A stretch of 52,314 bases of DNA. Origin: a virus. Below the pieces are notes generated by a model that was not told the origin of the DNA, did no database searches, and saw only the letters and a program-made list of their open reading frames with translations. The first letter of the stretch is position 1. Each line of letters starts with the position of its first letter. Positions 1-6,665 of this stretch are shown here, piece after piece. Position numbers and translations under genes: made by a program. Location of the stretch: positions 1 to 52,314 of IMG/VR virus record IMGVR_UViG_3300047472_000248; one strand, given 5' to 3'.

Positions 1-119
1 CGCGAGAGCACCCGGAGCGCAAGGCAACGGGCCCACGTGCACCGCTGGAATCCTGGCGGCCGCGCACCAGACCCTCTGCCTTATACAGACCCCTAGTTTC
101 GTGCCTCGCCTACCGGCGC

Positions 120-141
120 GGGGCGGGCTTGCGCCCGCCCC
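120..141. terminator. GC-rich hairpin, possible terminator
   Basis: A perfect 9-bp stem (GGGGCGGGC at 120-128, GCCCGCCCC at 133-141) closes on a TTGC tetraloop. It lies before the small gene at 179 and probably ends transcription from genes outside the window. There is no T-tract, so intrinsic termination is not certain. Confidence 0.4.
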
Positions 142-178
142 AGTGCGGTAAGCTCGCCACGTCGAGGGAACACAATTG

Positions 179-403
179 GTGACGACTATGACGACCTGGA
201 ACAAGGCCGACTGGGAGATGAAGTTCGTCGCCGAGCTCGAGCGGCTCCGCCCCCACCTGGCCAACACCCGCGTCTCGTTTCGCTATGCCAACGGCGCCTG
301 GCACCGCCAGGGCGTGAAGGGGGTCGAGCCGGCGATCGCCGCGCGCAACCTGAACACCGAGCTGTGCGCCGCCGACGCGAAGATCAAGCGACCGGGGAGC
401 TGA
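179..403 (+). CDS. Small hypothetical phage protein (74 aa)
   Basis: No family is recognised. The protein is soluble and charged, with a Trp-rich start (WNKADWEMKF), a helical stretch (FVAELERLRPHL) and a basic C-terminus. The GTG start at 179 is preferred because GAGGGA (164-169) sits 9 bases upstream; TTG at 176 and ATG at 188 are alternatives. It is a lone + gene that converges on the leftward unit and is flanked by two hairpins with TTGC loops (120-141 and 420-437). Codon use matches the phage. It could belong to the end of a rightward unit whose other genes lie outside the window. Confidence 0.6.
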   Translation: MTTMTTWNKADWEMKFVAELERLRPHLANTRVSFRYANGAWHRQGVKGVEPAIAARNLNTELCAADAKIKRPGS

Positions 404-419
404 CCGCCAGAAACGACGA

Positions 420-437
420 AGCCCGCTTGCGCGGGCT
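420..437. terminator. Hairpin between convergent genes, probable terminator
   Basis: AGCCCGC (420-426), loop TTGC, GCGGGCT (431-437): a perfect 7-bp stem just after the stop of the gene at 179-403 and facing the leftward unit that ends at 586. The position suits a bidirectional terminator. T-runs are poor on both sides. Confidence 0.45.
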
Positions 438-447
438 CCGAAGGGCC

Positions 448-581
448 GCCCCACACCACTGGGGCACTGTCTAAGTGGTCCGGGGACCACCGTCAGGGAC
501 TCGAACCCTGTCCTTCCATCGATCTCGGCCAACGAGCGGGAGTCGCACCCGCCTGATCTTTACGCGCCCTCCCTGAGCGCG
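448..581 (-). other. Hairpin-rich, tRNA-like stretch
   Basis: Read on the minus strand this gap holds several stems: CGCGC/GCGCG (563-581), a T-arm look-alike GCGGG-TGCGACT-CCCGC (536-552), a canonical-looking T-arm CAGGG-TTCGAGT-CCCTG (494-510), GTGGTCC/GGACCAC (475-490) and GCCCCA/TGGGGC (448-465). No matching acceptor 5' strand or proper anticodon arm could be found for either T-arm, so these are not called as tRNAs. They may be decayed tRNAs or part of a structured 3' RNA of the leftward unit. Confidence 0.35.
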
Positions 582-585
582 GTGA

Positions 586-1077
586 TCATAGTTCCTTCAG
601 GTGCTCGAGCTGCCGCGGGTCTGCCACGATGAACTCGGGCTTCGACGGCACGTCTGCCATGCGGACGAGCGCTTCCAACAAGCCCTCGATCGTCAGGGGA
701 GGGGTGTGGCGACGCCGGCGCATCTTCGCGTAGAACGCGGCCCGCCGGGCACGCTTGCCCTTCGGGCCGCGGGTGTGCCAGCGGACTGAATTCGTCCAGG
801 TGATCACGTCTCGCGGCTCGGTCACCAGGAAGTCGTCGGCATTGAAGGGCGCGTAGGGCGGGATGGACTTCGAAAAGAGCTCTACGGCCGCATCCGTGAA
901 GCCGATGGCACCATTCACCTTCCAATCACCCGGGGCGAGGGTGATCGTCGACCCGTTGGCCAGCTTGACGATCTCGTCGTCGGGCGTGACCAGCACGCGC
1001 GGGTCCCAGGTCGACTCGGTAGCCGGCCGCACCAGGCCGTCCATGACGCTGTCGCAGCGGTTGATCAGCGAGTCCAT
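586..1077 (-). CDS. Hypothetical protein (163 aa), last gene of leftward unit
   Basis: The family is not recognised. The protein has a mixed N-terminal half (residues 1-90), then a strongly basic patch around 104-122 (RGPKGKRARR, KMRRRR), which could bind nucleic acid. The ATG at 1077 is chosen over upstream in-frame starts because it leaves a short 13-bp overlap with the preceding membrane-protein gene and has AAGGTG upstream. It is the last gene in the leftward helicase unit. Role unknown. Confidence 0.6.
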   Translation of the reverse strand: MDSLINRCDSVMDGLVRPATESTWDPRVLVTPDDEIVKLANGSTITLAPGDWKVNGAIGFTDAAVELFSKSIPPYAPFNADDFLVTEPRDVITWTNSVRWHTRGPKGKRARRAAFYAKMRRRRHTPPLTIEGLLEALVRMADVPSKPEFIVADPRQLEHLKEL

Positions 1078-1340
1078 ATGGGGTGCACCTTGGCGAGCAA
1101 GCAGGTCAGAAACCACCACCCCAAGAGACCGCACGCGGTGCCCCACGCCGTGCCGATCACCGAAGAGAGTAGAAGGGGGAAGACGAACCATCCAATCGCG
1201 ACCGAAGCCCACCAGCCAATGACCAGCACGACCCAAAGTGGCGCGAAAAACAGGTCGAGGAAGTCGGATATGGCCGCGAAGGACTTGTCGTCCAGCCAGG
1301 CGATCATGTCGTCGTCGCGGTAGTAGTTCTCTTCACTCAC
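1065..1340 (-). CDS. Small membrane protein (91 aa)
   Basis: An acidic N-terminus (about 30 residues) is followed by an almost continuous hydrophobic region (about residues 29-84, rich in Trp, Leu and Val), enough for two or three membrane spans, and a short basic tail. The start is GTG at 1340, in a GTGA overlap with the stop of the upstream 265-aa gene, which suggests translational coupling. It is not recognised as a known holin: it lies in the early-type leftward unit, far from the lysis genes, so superinfection exclusion or another membrane role is equally possible (inference). Confidence 0.65.
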   Translation of the reverse strand: MSEENYYRDDDMIAWLDDKSFAAISDFLDLFFAPLWVVLVIGWWASVAIGWFVFPLLLSSVIGTAWGTACGLLGWWFLTCLLAKVHPIWTR

Positions 1341-2134
1341 CAGGACCCCCAGTTGTTGTTGGCCGTGCGCTCCGCATCGGCGATGACCTCCTCGAGGTCG
1401 GCCTGCGCCTTGGCGATCGCCGCCTGGCGCTCCTCCTCGATCTGCTCGCTGTCGTCGATGCCCATCACGGCCCGGGTGAGCTTGTCGATGTTCAGCGTGG
1501 TGCCCGCCAGCACGTCTTCGAGGGTCGTGAGGGTGTCCATCGAGCGCACGAGTGCGTCGTGGTGCACGTCGCCCCAGCCGCGCACCAGGTCGCGCACCCG
1601 ACCAACGTATGCGCCTTGCGACTCGGTGCGCCGCTTCTCGAACTGGCTGCCAGCCAGCAAGGCGCTGGTCAAGACCTCTTCCTGCTGGGTGTGGTTCAGC
1701 CTATCGAAGTTGACGGCACGCTCTCCGCCGGTGAGTAGCCAGCCGGTGCGCGTCTTGATCAGGTCAAGCGATCGCTGGACCGTCGATACCGCGACTGGAA
1801 GCGTGAATGTGCCCATCATCTCCCTCTCAAAGTCTCTTTTGGTGAGGGACTTCAGCCCGTCCCATACCTTGGGATCGATATTGGCAATTTCGTCCAGCCA
1901 GACCTTGCTGGGTTCGAACTTAGGTTCGGCCTTCGGTGCGGGCGCGCTCCCATGCGTGCGCACGTAGTCGTGCCACGAGGCGGCGAACGTCGACTTGCCA
2001 AACCTCCTCGCCGCGACCACCGCCGGCGCCCCTGCTCCGGAGCACATCGTGGAAGTCAACGCCCGACGCATCTCCTCGAGCCGATCGAGCGCTTGCCTTT
2101 CATCCGCTGAGATCTTCAGCGGGATGGTAGCCAT
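1337..2134 (-). CDS. Hypothetical protein with P-loop-like motif (265 aa)
   Basis: No family is recognised. Residues around 41-48 (AARRFGKS) look like a Walker A loop whose first Gly is replaced, close to the GRRWGKT loop of the terminase in this phage, but no convincing Walker B follows. The C-terminal third (about 215-258) is a long Glu/Ala/Gln-rich helix, probably a coiled coil. It begins 40 bases downstream, on its own strand, of an AGTCAG-type operator (2174-2187). It is cotranscribed with the membrane protein that follows it. Nucleotide binding is a guess only. Confidence 0.6.
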   Translation of the reverse strand: MATIPLKISADERQALDRLEEMRRALTSTMCSGAGAPAVVAARRFGKSTFAASWHDYVRTHGSAPAPKAEPKFEPSKVWLDEIANIDPKVWDGLKSLTKRDFEREMMGTFTLPVAVSTVQRSLDLIKTRTGWLLTGGERAVNFDRLNHTQQEEVLTSALLAGSQFEKRRTESQGAYVGRVRDLVRGWGDVHHDALVRSMDTLTTLEDVLAGTTLNIDKLTRAVMGIDDSEQIEEERQAAIAKAQADLEEVIADAERTANNNWGSW

Positions 2135-2173
2135 GAGGGTGCGCCCTTATACATGGGCGCATTATAGTAAAGC

Positions 2174-2187
2174 GGTCAGTGCTGACT
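2174..2187. promoter_or_regulatory. Palindromic operator, 13/14 match
   Basis: GGTCAGTGCTGACT; one mismatch at the first base of AGTCAG-NN-CTGACT. It lies upstream of the leftward 265-aa gene (start 2134) in the gap after the 68-aa gene. The wider context keeps the symmetry (GGTCAG...CTGACTGACC). Confidence 0.75.
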
Positions 2188-2198
2188 GACCTTTCGAC

Positions 2199-2405
2199 CT
2201 AGTCGCGTTCGACGTGAAAGCCGATGGGCGAGCCCGGCGGGTCTTCGTCGTCATCGTTTCCGAACCGGCCGACCATGTGCTGCAGGGTGGCCAGCGCCAG
2301 CACGAACACGACGACGTTGCCGCTCACGAAGGTGATGGCAGCCGCTATCAGCAGGACCAGGACGTTGAAGATCAGCGAGTAGTGGATCGGTTGCACGGGT
2401 GCCAT
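2199..2405 (-). CDS. Small membrane protein (68 aa)
   Basis: Two hydrophobic stretches (about residues 10-28 and 30-45) suggest a membrane hairpin. They are followed by a hydrophilic, acidic tail (GNDDDEDPPG) that would be cytoplasmic. The ATG at 2405 follows the helicase stop (2437) with a short gap that carries a wide-spaced variant of the phage operator. Function unknown; the size would allow a small inner-membrane accessory protein. Confidence 0.6.
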   Translation of the reverse strand: MAPVQPIHYSLIFNVLVLLIAAAITFVSGNVVVFVLALATLQHMVGRFGNDDDEDPPGSPIGFHVERD

Positions 2406-2412
2406 CCTGGAA

Positions 2413-2430
2413 AGTCAGTGATGGCTGATT
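2413..2430. promoter_or_regulatory. Wide-spaced variant of the palindromic operator
   Basis: AGTCAG (2413-2418) and CTGATT (2425-2430) are separated by six bases rather than two, 8 bases upstream of the leftward 68-aa gene. One arm is perfect and the other has one mismatch. It may be a degenerate or differently regulated site. Confidence 0.35.
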
Positions 2431-2436
2431 GTCCGG

Positions 2437-3960
2437 CTACGCAGCGAGCCGCGTCAAACCCAGGCCGGCATAGTCGAAGTCGTTCACGATGCCCTCGACG
2501 AAGCCCGGCGTCGCCCGGATGATGGCCTGACGCTCGCGGGCGTGCGTCACCAGGTGCGTGTTGAAGTCGTCGTCGACGTCCACGATGAACGCGACGTTGG
2601 GCAGGCCGTTCTTCTTCTCGCGCAGCCCGCGGCCGATGCGCTGGCGCAGCCCCGTCTCGTCCTTCCCGCCGCCGGCGATCGCGATCATCCCGACGGCCGG
2701 GCAGTCGACGCCGACGTCCATGATGGTGGAGCCGATCAGCACGTCCAGCTCACCGGTGCCGAGCCGGGCGATCTCGCGGTCGCGCTCCTTCTGGTTGCTC
2801 TCGCCCCAGACGAACGCGGCCCGGACACCCACGCGCGTGAGCATGTCCCTCAGGATCTTCCCGTGGTCCTTCTGCTTCACCAGGGCCATGCCCGTCAGGC
2901 CGTAGCGCACCGCGCGTGCCAGCTCGGCGACGAGCAGCTTGTTCCGATACTCGTTCTCGACGATGCCGTAGCGGTAGGCGCCCTGCCAGGGCGTGGAGCG
3001 GTAGAGCCGCTTCGGGCGGTGCTGCTCGGGCACCTTCAAGAACTTGAAGTAGGGCCGCGCCAGGATGCCGCTGTCGATCAGCTGCTTTTCGGTGACGCGA
3101 ATGCCGATCGGGCCGCCGCAGGCCATCAACCGCATGTTCGCTTCGGCATCGTCCTTCATGAAGGACGTCGCGGTCAGCGCCAGGCGGTAGGCGGCGTTCT
3201 TGCACGCATCCATCACCTCGAAGTAGCTGTCGCCGCTGGCCTCGTGCGCCTCTTCTGCGACGACGAACTCGAACATCTCGAGAACCTGGCGGGTCTTGGC
3301 GGCCGTCTCGGGATCGCGCAGCCGAGCGGCCAGCGTCTGCACCATGCCGACGCTGAATTGGGTAATGCGACGGCGCTTTTCGCCGTCCAGGGTGTATTCG
3401 ATTCCCCATTCGCCGTCACCGAGCACCGCGACCGGGGCGCCCGTCAGCGCTTCCATCGCGCGGTGCATCTGATACATCAGAATGCCCCGCGTCGTCAGGA
3501 AGAGCGTGCGCCGGCCGATGCGGGTGTAGGCGAGCCGGGCGATGCGGCTCTTGCCGCCGCCGGTCGCGATCTGCGCGGTGATCTGCCCGTGGCGCACCAG
3601 CTGATCGACGGTGCGCATATGGAAGGCATAGCGCTCCGTCTCGGGGAAGTCGTCGACCTTGGGGCGCTCCGGGCCCAGCGGGGGCGGTAGGGGCTTTTTC
3701 ACCAGCTGGATCTCGTAGCCCGCAGCGCGCAGCCCCTTGGTGACGTGCTGGACGAAGCCCGCGTGAAAGCGCGCGCTGTCGTAGTCGAAGAAGCTCGCGC
3801 GGCCATCCCAGCCCGACCCCGACGCCGAGTAGCCCGGCATGTGCTCGGCGCCCTCGACGCGGTAGCTCAGCAGGCGGTGTGCCTCGAGCAGCGCCGGCTT
3901 GTCGGCATCAAAGATTCGCGCGGTTGTCGCGTTCGCCGCTATTCGGAGGATCTTGGCCAT
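2437..3960 (-). CDS. SF2 DNA helicase (DEAD/DEAH-like, UvsW/SSL2 type)
   Basis: This is a complete superfamily 2 helicase of 507 aa. The Walker A loop is ATGGGKS (132-138), motif II is EEAH (236-239) in place of DEAH, motif III is TATS (263-266), and motif VI is QRIGRGLR (440-447) in the second RecA-like domain. The first ~110 residues form an N-terminal domain of the kind seen before the helicase core in UvsW-like phage helicases. The expected role is ATP-dependent remodelling of branched DNA in replication or recombination. It is the first gene of the leftward unit; a sigma70-like promoter and an operator lie in the divergent gap upstream. Confidence 0.9.
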   Translation of the reverse strand: MAKILRIAANATTARIFDADKPALLEAHRLLSYRVEGAEHMPGYSASGSGWDGRASFFDYDSARFHAGFVQHVTKGLRAAGYEIQLVKKPLPPPLGPERPKVDDFPETERYAFHMRTVDQLVRHGQITAQIATGGGKSRIARLAYTRIGRRTLFLTTRGILMYQMHRAMEALTGAPVAVLGDGEWGIEYTLDGEKRRRITQFSVGMVQTLAARLRDPETAAKTRQVLEMFEFVVAEEAHEASGDSYFEVMDACKNAAYRLALTATSFMKDDAEANMRLMACGGPIGIRVTEKQLIDSGILARPYFKFLKVPEQHRPKRLYRSTPWQGAYRYGIVENEYRNKLLVAELARAVRYGLTGMALVKQKDHGKILRDMLTRVGVRAAFVWGESNQKERDREIARLGTGELDVLIGSTIMDVGVDCPAVGMIAIAGGGKDETGLRQRIGRGLREKKNGLPNVAFIVDVDDDFNTHLVTHARERQAIIRATPGFVEGIVNDFDYAGLGLTRLAA

Positions 3961-4000
3961 TCGGTGTGCAAATTTGCCTTATGGATGGTTCGTCGGATAC

Positions 4001-4014
4001 AGTCAGCCCTGACT
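4001..4014. promoter_or_regulatory. Palindromic operator in the divergent promoter region
   Basis: Perfect AGTCAGCCCTGACT between the leftward helicase (start 3960) and the rightward ParB-like gene (start 4039). The leftward -10 box GATAAT (4021-4016) ends just before it, so the predicted start point falls inside the palindrome. A TATTAT at 4015-4020 abuts it on the + strand. Confidence 0.85.
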
Positions 4015-4015
4015 T

Positions 4016-4045
4016 ATTATCGCCTTACACGTAGCCCGATGACAA
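4016..4045 (-). promoter_or_regulatory. Sigma70-like promoter for the leftward unit
   Basis: On the minus strand: -35 TTGTCA (4045-4040), 18-base spacer, -10 GATAAT (4021-4016). Transcription would start around 4009, within the operator, and read into the helicase gene. The boxes are 5/6 matches to consensus. Confidence 0.5.
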
Positions 4046-4701
4046 CCCTTCGCGTGGTCGACATGCCCCCGGGCAGCTTGAGCCCCAACCCTTGGAACAG
4101 CAACGTGCTGTCGCCCGAGGCGGAAATCAAGCTCGAGAACAGCATCAAGAAGTTCGGCATCTATCGCCCGATCACGTGTCGTGAGCTGGCGGACGGCACG
4201 CTGCAGATCCTCGGTGGCGAGCACACCGCGCAGGCCGCGGTGCGTCTCGGAATTGAACTGGTGCCGGTCGCCAACCTCGGGCGCGTGCCCGACAAGAAGG
4301 CCAAGGCGCTCGGGCTGGCCGACAACGGCCGCTACGGCGAAGAAGACGTGCTCCGCCTGTCGGAGATCTTGAAGGACCTGGCGGGCGAGGACCTCGCCTC
4401 GTTCCTGCCCATGACCGACGAAGACGTCGCGTCGATGTTCGCAATCAGCAATATAGGTCTCGACGACCTCGACTTGCCCGCGGACGACGAAAGATCCGAG
4501 GATCTGCCTGACCTCTCGCGTGGCGCGCCCGAGACGCACACCCTGATGCGCTTCAAGGTGCCGCTCGAGTCGGCCGCCGCCATCAAGCGCGTCATCGACC
4601 ACTTCATGAAGCGGTCGGGCTACGACCGCGACAAGGACGCGCTGGCCGGCGCCGGCATGGCGCTCGCCGACCTCTGCACCCAGATGGAGGCCGGCAAGTG
4701 A
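4039..4701 (+). CDS. ParB/sulfiredoxin-fold domain protein (220 aa)
   Basis: The N-terminal ~110 residues match the ParB N-terminal (ParB/Srx) pattern: PGSLSPNPWNSN, then KFGIYRPITCREL, then the nucleotide/phosphate-binding region LGGEHTAQAAVRLG, where the usual GERR/GHGR reads GEHT, followed by KALGLADNGRYGE. There is no obvious central HTH of plasmid ParB, so this is a phage ParB-like nuclease or regulator rather than a partition protein. The ATG at 4039 lies 25 bases after the operator; further upstream starts would put the operator inside the gene. It overlaps the next gene by GTGA and begins the accessory cluster. Confidence 0.75.
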   Translation: MTTLRVVDMPPGSLSPNPWNSNVLSPEAEIKLENSIKKFGIYRPITCRELADGTLQILGGEHTAQAAVRLGIELVPVANLGRVPDKKAKALGLADNGRYGEEDVLRLSEILKDLAGEDLASFLPMTDEDVASMFAISNIGLDDLDLPADDERSEDLPDLSRGAPETHTLMRFKVPLESAAAIKRVIDHFMKRSGYDRDKDALAGAGMALADLCTQMEAGK

Positions 4702-4901
4702 GCTTCAGCCTCTACGACGAAGGCGACGACTGGAAGTTCGGCTGCTGCAGCGTCTGCAACTACCGCGGCGCGGTGGACTGCGACCGCTGCGAGGACGCCG
4801 ACTGCTTCGAGCTCGATCCGGAGGTCCTCGAGAACATGGACCCGGACCAGCAGCGCCAGATCAAGCGCCACATCCCGATTCGCGCCCTGGAGCCCGCATG
4901 A
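4698..4901 (+). CDS. Cys-rich mini-protein, probable metal binder (67 aa)
   Basis: Cysteines are concentrated in residues 16-36 (GCCSVCNYRGAVDCDRCEDADCF), with two CxxC pairs, the pattern of a small zinc ribbon. The remainder is acidic with a short helix. The start is GTG at 4698, inside a GTGA overlap with the ParB-like gene, so translation is probably coupled. It may act with one of the two adjacent ParB-like proteins (inference). No specific family is assigned. Confidence 0.65.
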   Translation: MSFSLYDEGDDWKFGCCSVCNYRGAVDCDRCEDADCFELDPEVLENMDPDQQRQIKRHIPIRALEPA

Positions 4902-5101
4902 GCGACTTCACGCATGAATCGGTGCACCCCGATGCGTTCAAGCGCCTGGTCGGCGCGACCGTGACGGGGCTGGGTGCGCGCATCACCGAAGACAACCACG
5001 TCGAGATCCTGCTGATGACCGACCGCGGCAGGTGGCTCATCGCTGCCGACGAATCGGGCGAGCCCGACATCTACGAAATCACGGAGCACAAGCCCGAATG
5101 A
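4898..5101 (+). CDS. Hypothetical protein (67 aa)
   Basis: A small beta-rich protein (HVEILLMTDRGRWLIAADESG) of unrecognised family. It starts with ATG at 4898, in an ATGA overlap with the preceding Cys-rich gene, and ends in an ATGA overlap with the second ParB-like gene. The tight packing and ordinary codon use support it as a real gene of the accessory operon. Confidence 0.6.
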   Translation: MSDFTHESVHPDAFKRLVGATVTGLGARITEDNHVEILLMTDRGRWLIAADESGEPDIYEITEHKPE

Positions 5102-5748
5102 AGCCGCTGAAGATCGAACTCTGGGACCCGAAGGACCTGATCCCCTACGAGCACAACTCGAAGAAGCACCCCGACGAGCAGATCGCCAAGATCGCCGAGT
5201 CGACGCAGAAGTTCGGCTGGGACCAGCCGATCGTCGTCGACAAGCACGGGGTCATCATCAAGGGCCACGGCCGGCGCCTGGCCGCGCTGAAGCTGGGCCT
5301 GGCCAAGGTGCCCGTGCTGATCCGTGCGGACCTCACGCCCGACCAGGTGAAGGCCGCGCGCCTGGCCGACAACCGTGCCGCGCTCTCCGACATCGACGCG
5401 AACATGCTGCGCATCGAGATGGCCGAGATCACGGGCATCGACGAGCTGCTGGGCGGCATCTTCGACGACAAGGAACTCGACTTCCTGACGGCCGACCTGG
5501 GCGAGATGAACTCCGGCGCGTTCGTCACCGACATGGACCTCGTGGTCTCCGAGCAGAAGGCAGACCTCGACGGCCGAATCGCCGAAGCAACCCAGAAGCG
5601 CGTCCCGGTGGCCAAGGCCATGGGCGTGAAGGACGTGCCGGCCACTGCCAGCCTGGCGCTTGCCGCCTTCATGGTGCGCATCGAAGCCGAGACCGGCCTG
5701 AAGGGCGGCGACGCGCTCGCGAAGTGGGCCGAGAAGGAAATCGCATGA
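5098..5748 (+). CDS. ParB/sulfiredoxin-fold domain protein (216 aa), second copy
   Basis: This is a clear ParB N-terminal domain in residues 1-110: LIPYEHNSKKHPDEQIAKIA, KFGWDQPIVVDKHG, then IIKGHGRRLAALKLG, the signature of phage ParB-like nucleases and of the ParB domain fused to many phage DNA methylases, then ARLADNRAALSD. The C-terminal half has no methylase motifs. It shares family and architecture with the protein at 4039 but retains the canonical GHGRR loop that copy lacks, so the two probably have different activities. The start is an ATGA overlap at 5098. Confidence 0.8.
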   Translation: MKPLKIELWDPKDLIPYEHNSKKHPDEQIAKIAESTQKFGWDQPIVVDKHGVIIKGHGRRLAALKLGLAKVPVLIRADLTPDQVKAARLADNRAALSDIDANMLRIEMAEITGIDELLGGIFDDKELDFLTADLGEMNSGAFVTDMDLVVSEQKADLDGRIAEATQKRVPVAKAMGVKDVPATASLALAAFMVRIEAETGLKGGDALAKWAEKEIA

Positions 5749-6137
5749 GCGATTTGGCAGGTCCGGAGGCGCCCGTCAGTGCTGACTTTCGCGGTCTGCC
5801 GCGGCGCATCCACATCGGGCACTTCACGTTCCGGATCTACCTCCGGGACGAGACGGGCAACGCAATCCTGGCCGATGCCTGGGGCAACTGCGACTGCCAG
5901 AAGGCCGTCATCGACATCCACAAGGAAACGCCGGCCTGGCTGGCTGCCAACACGGTCCAGCACGAGATCACGCACGCGATCAACTTCGTCTACGGCATCA
6001 CTGACGAGACGACCGAAGAGCAGTTCACCACGCAGCACACGAACGGCCTGATCGAAGTCCTGCTGAAGAACCCGCGCTACGCGACCTGGCTGGCCCGCCA
6101 GCTGCGCGCAATGCGAAAGGAAGCCTCCCATGACTGA
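5745..6137 (+). CDS. HExxH metalloprotease-like protein (130 aa)
   Basis: Residues around 73-77 form HEITH in TVQHEITHAINFVYG, a zincin motif, followed by a downstream Glu pair (TTEEQF) that could give the third ligand. This places it with SprT-like or ImmA/IrrE-like small phage peptidases; the exact family cannot be told. It probably acts on a host or phage protein in the cytoplasm. The start ATGA overlaps the ParB-like gene. A one-mismatch copy of the phage operator (5774-5787) lies inside its first codons, which is unusual for this genome. Confidence 0.7.
   Translation: MSDLAGPEAPVSADFRGLPRRIHIGHFTFRIYLRDETGNAILADAWGNCDCQKAVIDIHKETPAWLAANTVQHEITHAINFVYGITDETTEEQFTTQHTNGLIEVLLKNPRYATWLARQLRAMRKEASHD
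5774..5787. promoter_or_regulatory. Palindromic operator inside a coding region, 13/14 match
   Basis: CGTCAGTGCTGACT lies about ten codons into the metalloprotease gene; one mismatch at the first base. If bound it could block or start transcription in mid-operon. Confidence 0.55.
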
Positions 6138-6312
6138 CCTCCTGCTCAAGGCCCGTCTCGGGCTCGCGCTGCTCATGCCCAAGTGGCTGATCCGCCTGTG
6201 CCTGATCAAGGCCATCGCGATCGCCTCGACCGGCCGCTGGAAGGGCGAGCTCACCGACATCCTCCAACCCCTCACTGCCGACGAGCTGCTCGCTCGCGTC
6301 ATCGCATCATGA
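6130..6312 (+). CDS. Small amphipathic or membrane protein (60 aa)
   Basis: A short protein with a hydrophobic, positively charged N-terminal half (LLLKARLGLALLMPKWLIRLCLIKAIAIA) that could be a membrane anchor or amphipathic helix. The start overlaps the stop of the metalloprotease by 8 bases, and its own stop overlaps the next start (ATGA). Family not recognised; the coding call rests on packing and codon use. Confidence 0.5.
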   Translation: MTDLLLKARLGLALLMPKWLIRLCLIKAIAIASTGRWKGELTDILQPLTADELLARVIAS

Positions 6313-6665
6313 ACCATCGAATCACCTCTAGCCCCTATTGGAACAACGAGACCGACACTCTCGTGTTGCCTTCGGCCGCGCAGGACCCAACGAAGCTGAA
6401 GCACCCCCTCCCTGACACGATCGGAGGCAGTATCGCGGCGATCCACACAGCACTGGCCACCTACGATGCCTCGAAGCTGAAGCACCCGGAGCGCTCGCGG
6501 ACCTACATCTATGCCGATGGCACGACGTTCCGCGTCGACAACGTCACGCACGTCAAGGTCAGTGCCGGCGGTAACCACCGCCTGAAGACTGCTGGCGGCC
6601 ACCTGCACATCGTCGTGCCTGGCTGGCGCGCGATCACGATCGACGCGGACGACTGGTCGTTCTGA
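6309..6665 (+). CDS. Hypothetical protein (118 aa)
   Basis: No family is recognised. The C-terminal half is beta-rich (TYIYADGTTFRVDNVTHVKVSAGGNHRLKT), as in small beta-barrel or Ig-like domains. A short motif is repeated: KLKHPL at about residues 29-34 and KLKHPE at 56-61. The ATG at 6309 overlaps the previous stop and its stop overlaps the ABC-ATPase start, so it is translated within the same operon. Confidence 0.55.
   Translation: MNHRITSSPYWNNETDTLVLPSAAQDPTKLKHPLPDTIGGSIAAIHTALATYDASKLKHPERSRTYIYADGTTFRVDNVTHVKVSAGGNHRLKTAGGHLHIVVPGWRAITIDADDWSF

Noticed and set aside
1-178. Phage attachment site or integrase-linked region at the window start
   Set aside because: No integrase, no repeated core and no tRNA gene boundary support it; only a hairpin (120-141) is visible.
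448-581. One or two tRNA genes on the minus strand
   Set aside because: The T-arms look right, but no matching acceptor 5' strand, anticodon arm or correct spacing could be found by hand.
2542-3690. Long + strand reading frame opposite the helicase
   Set aside because: It is antisense to a helicase with full motifs, and arises from GC-rich codon bias; its product shows no domain.
4039-5748. Plasmid-type partition system (ParA/ParB)
   Set aside because: No ParA-type ATPase or clustered parS-like sites accompany the two ParB-fold proteins.
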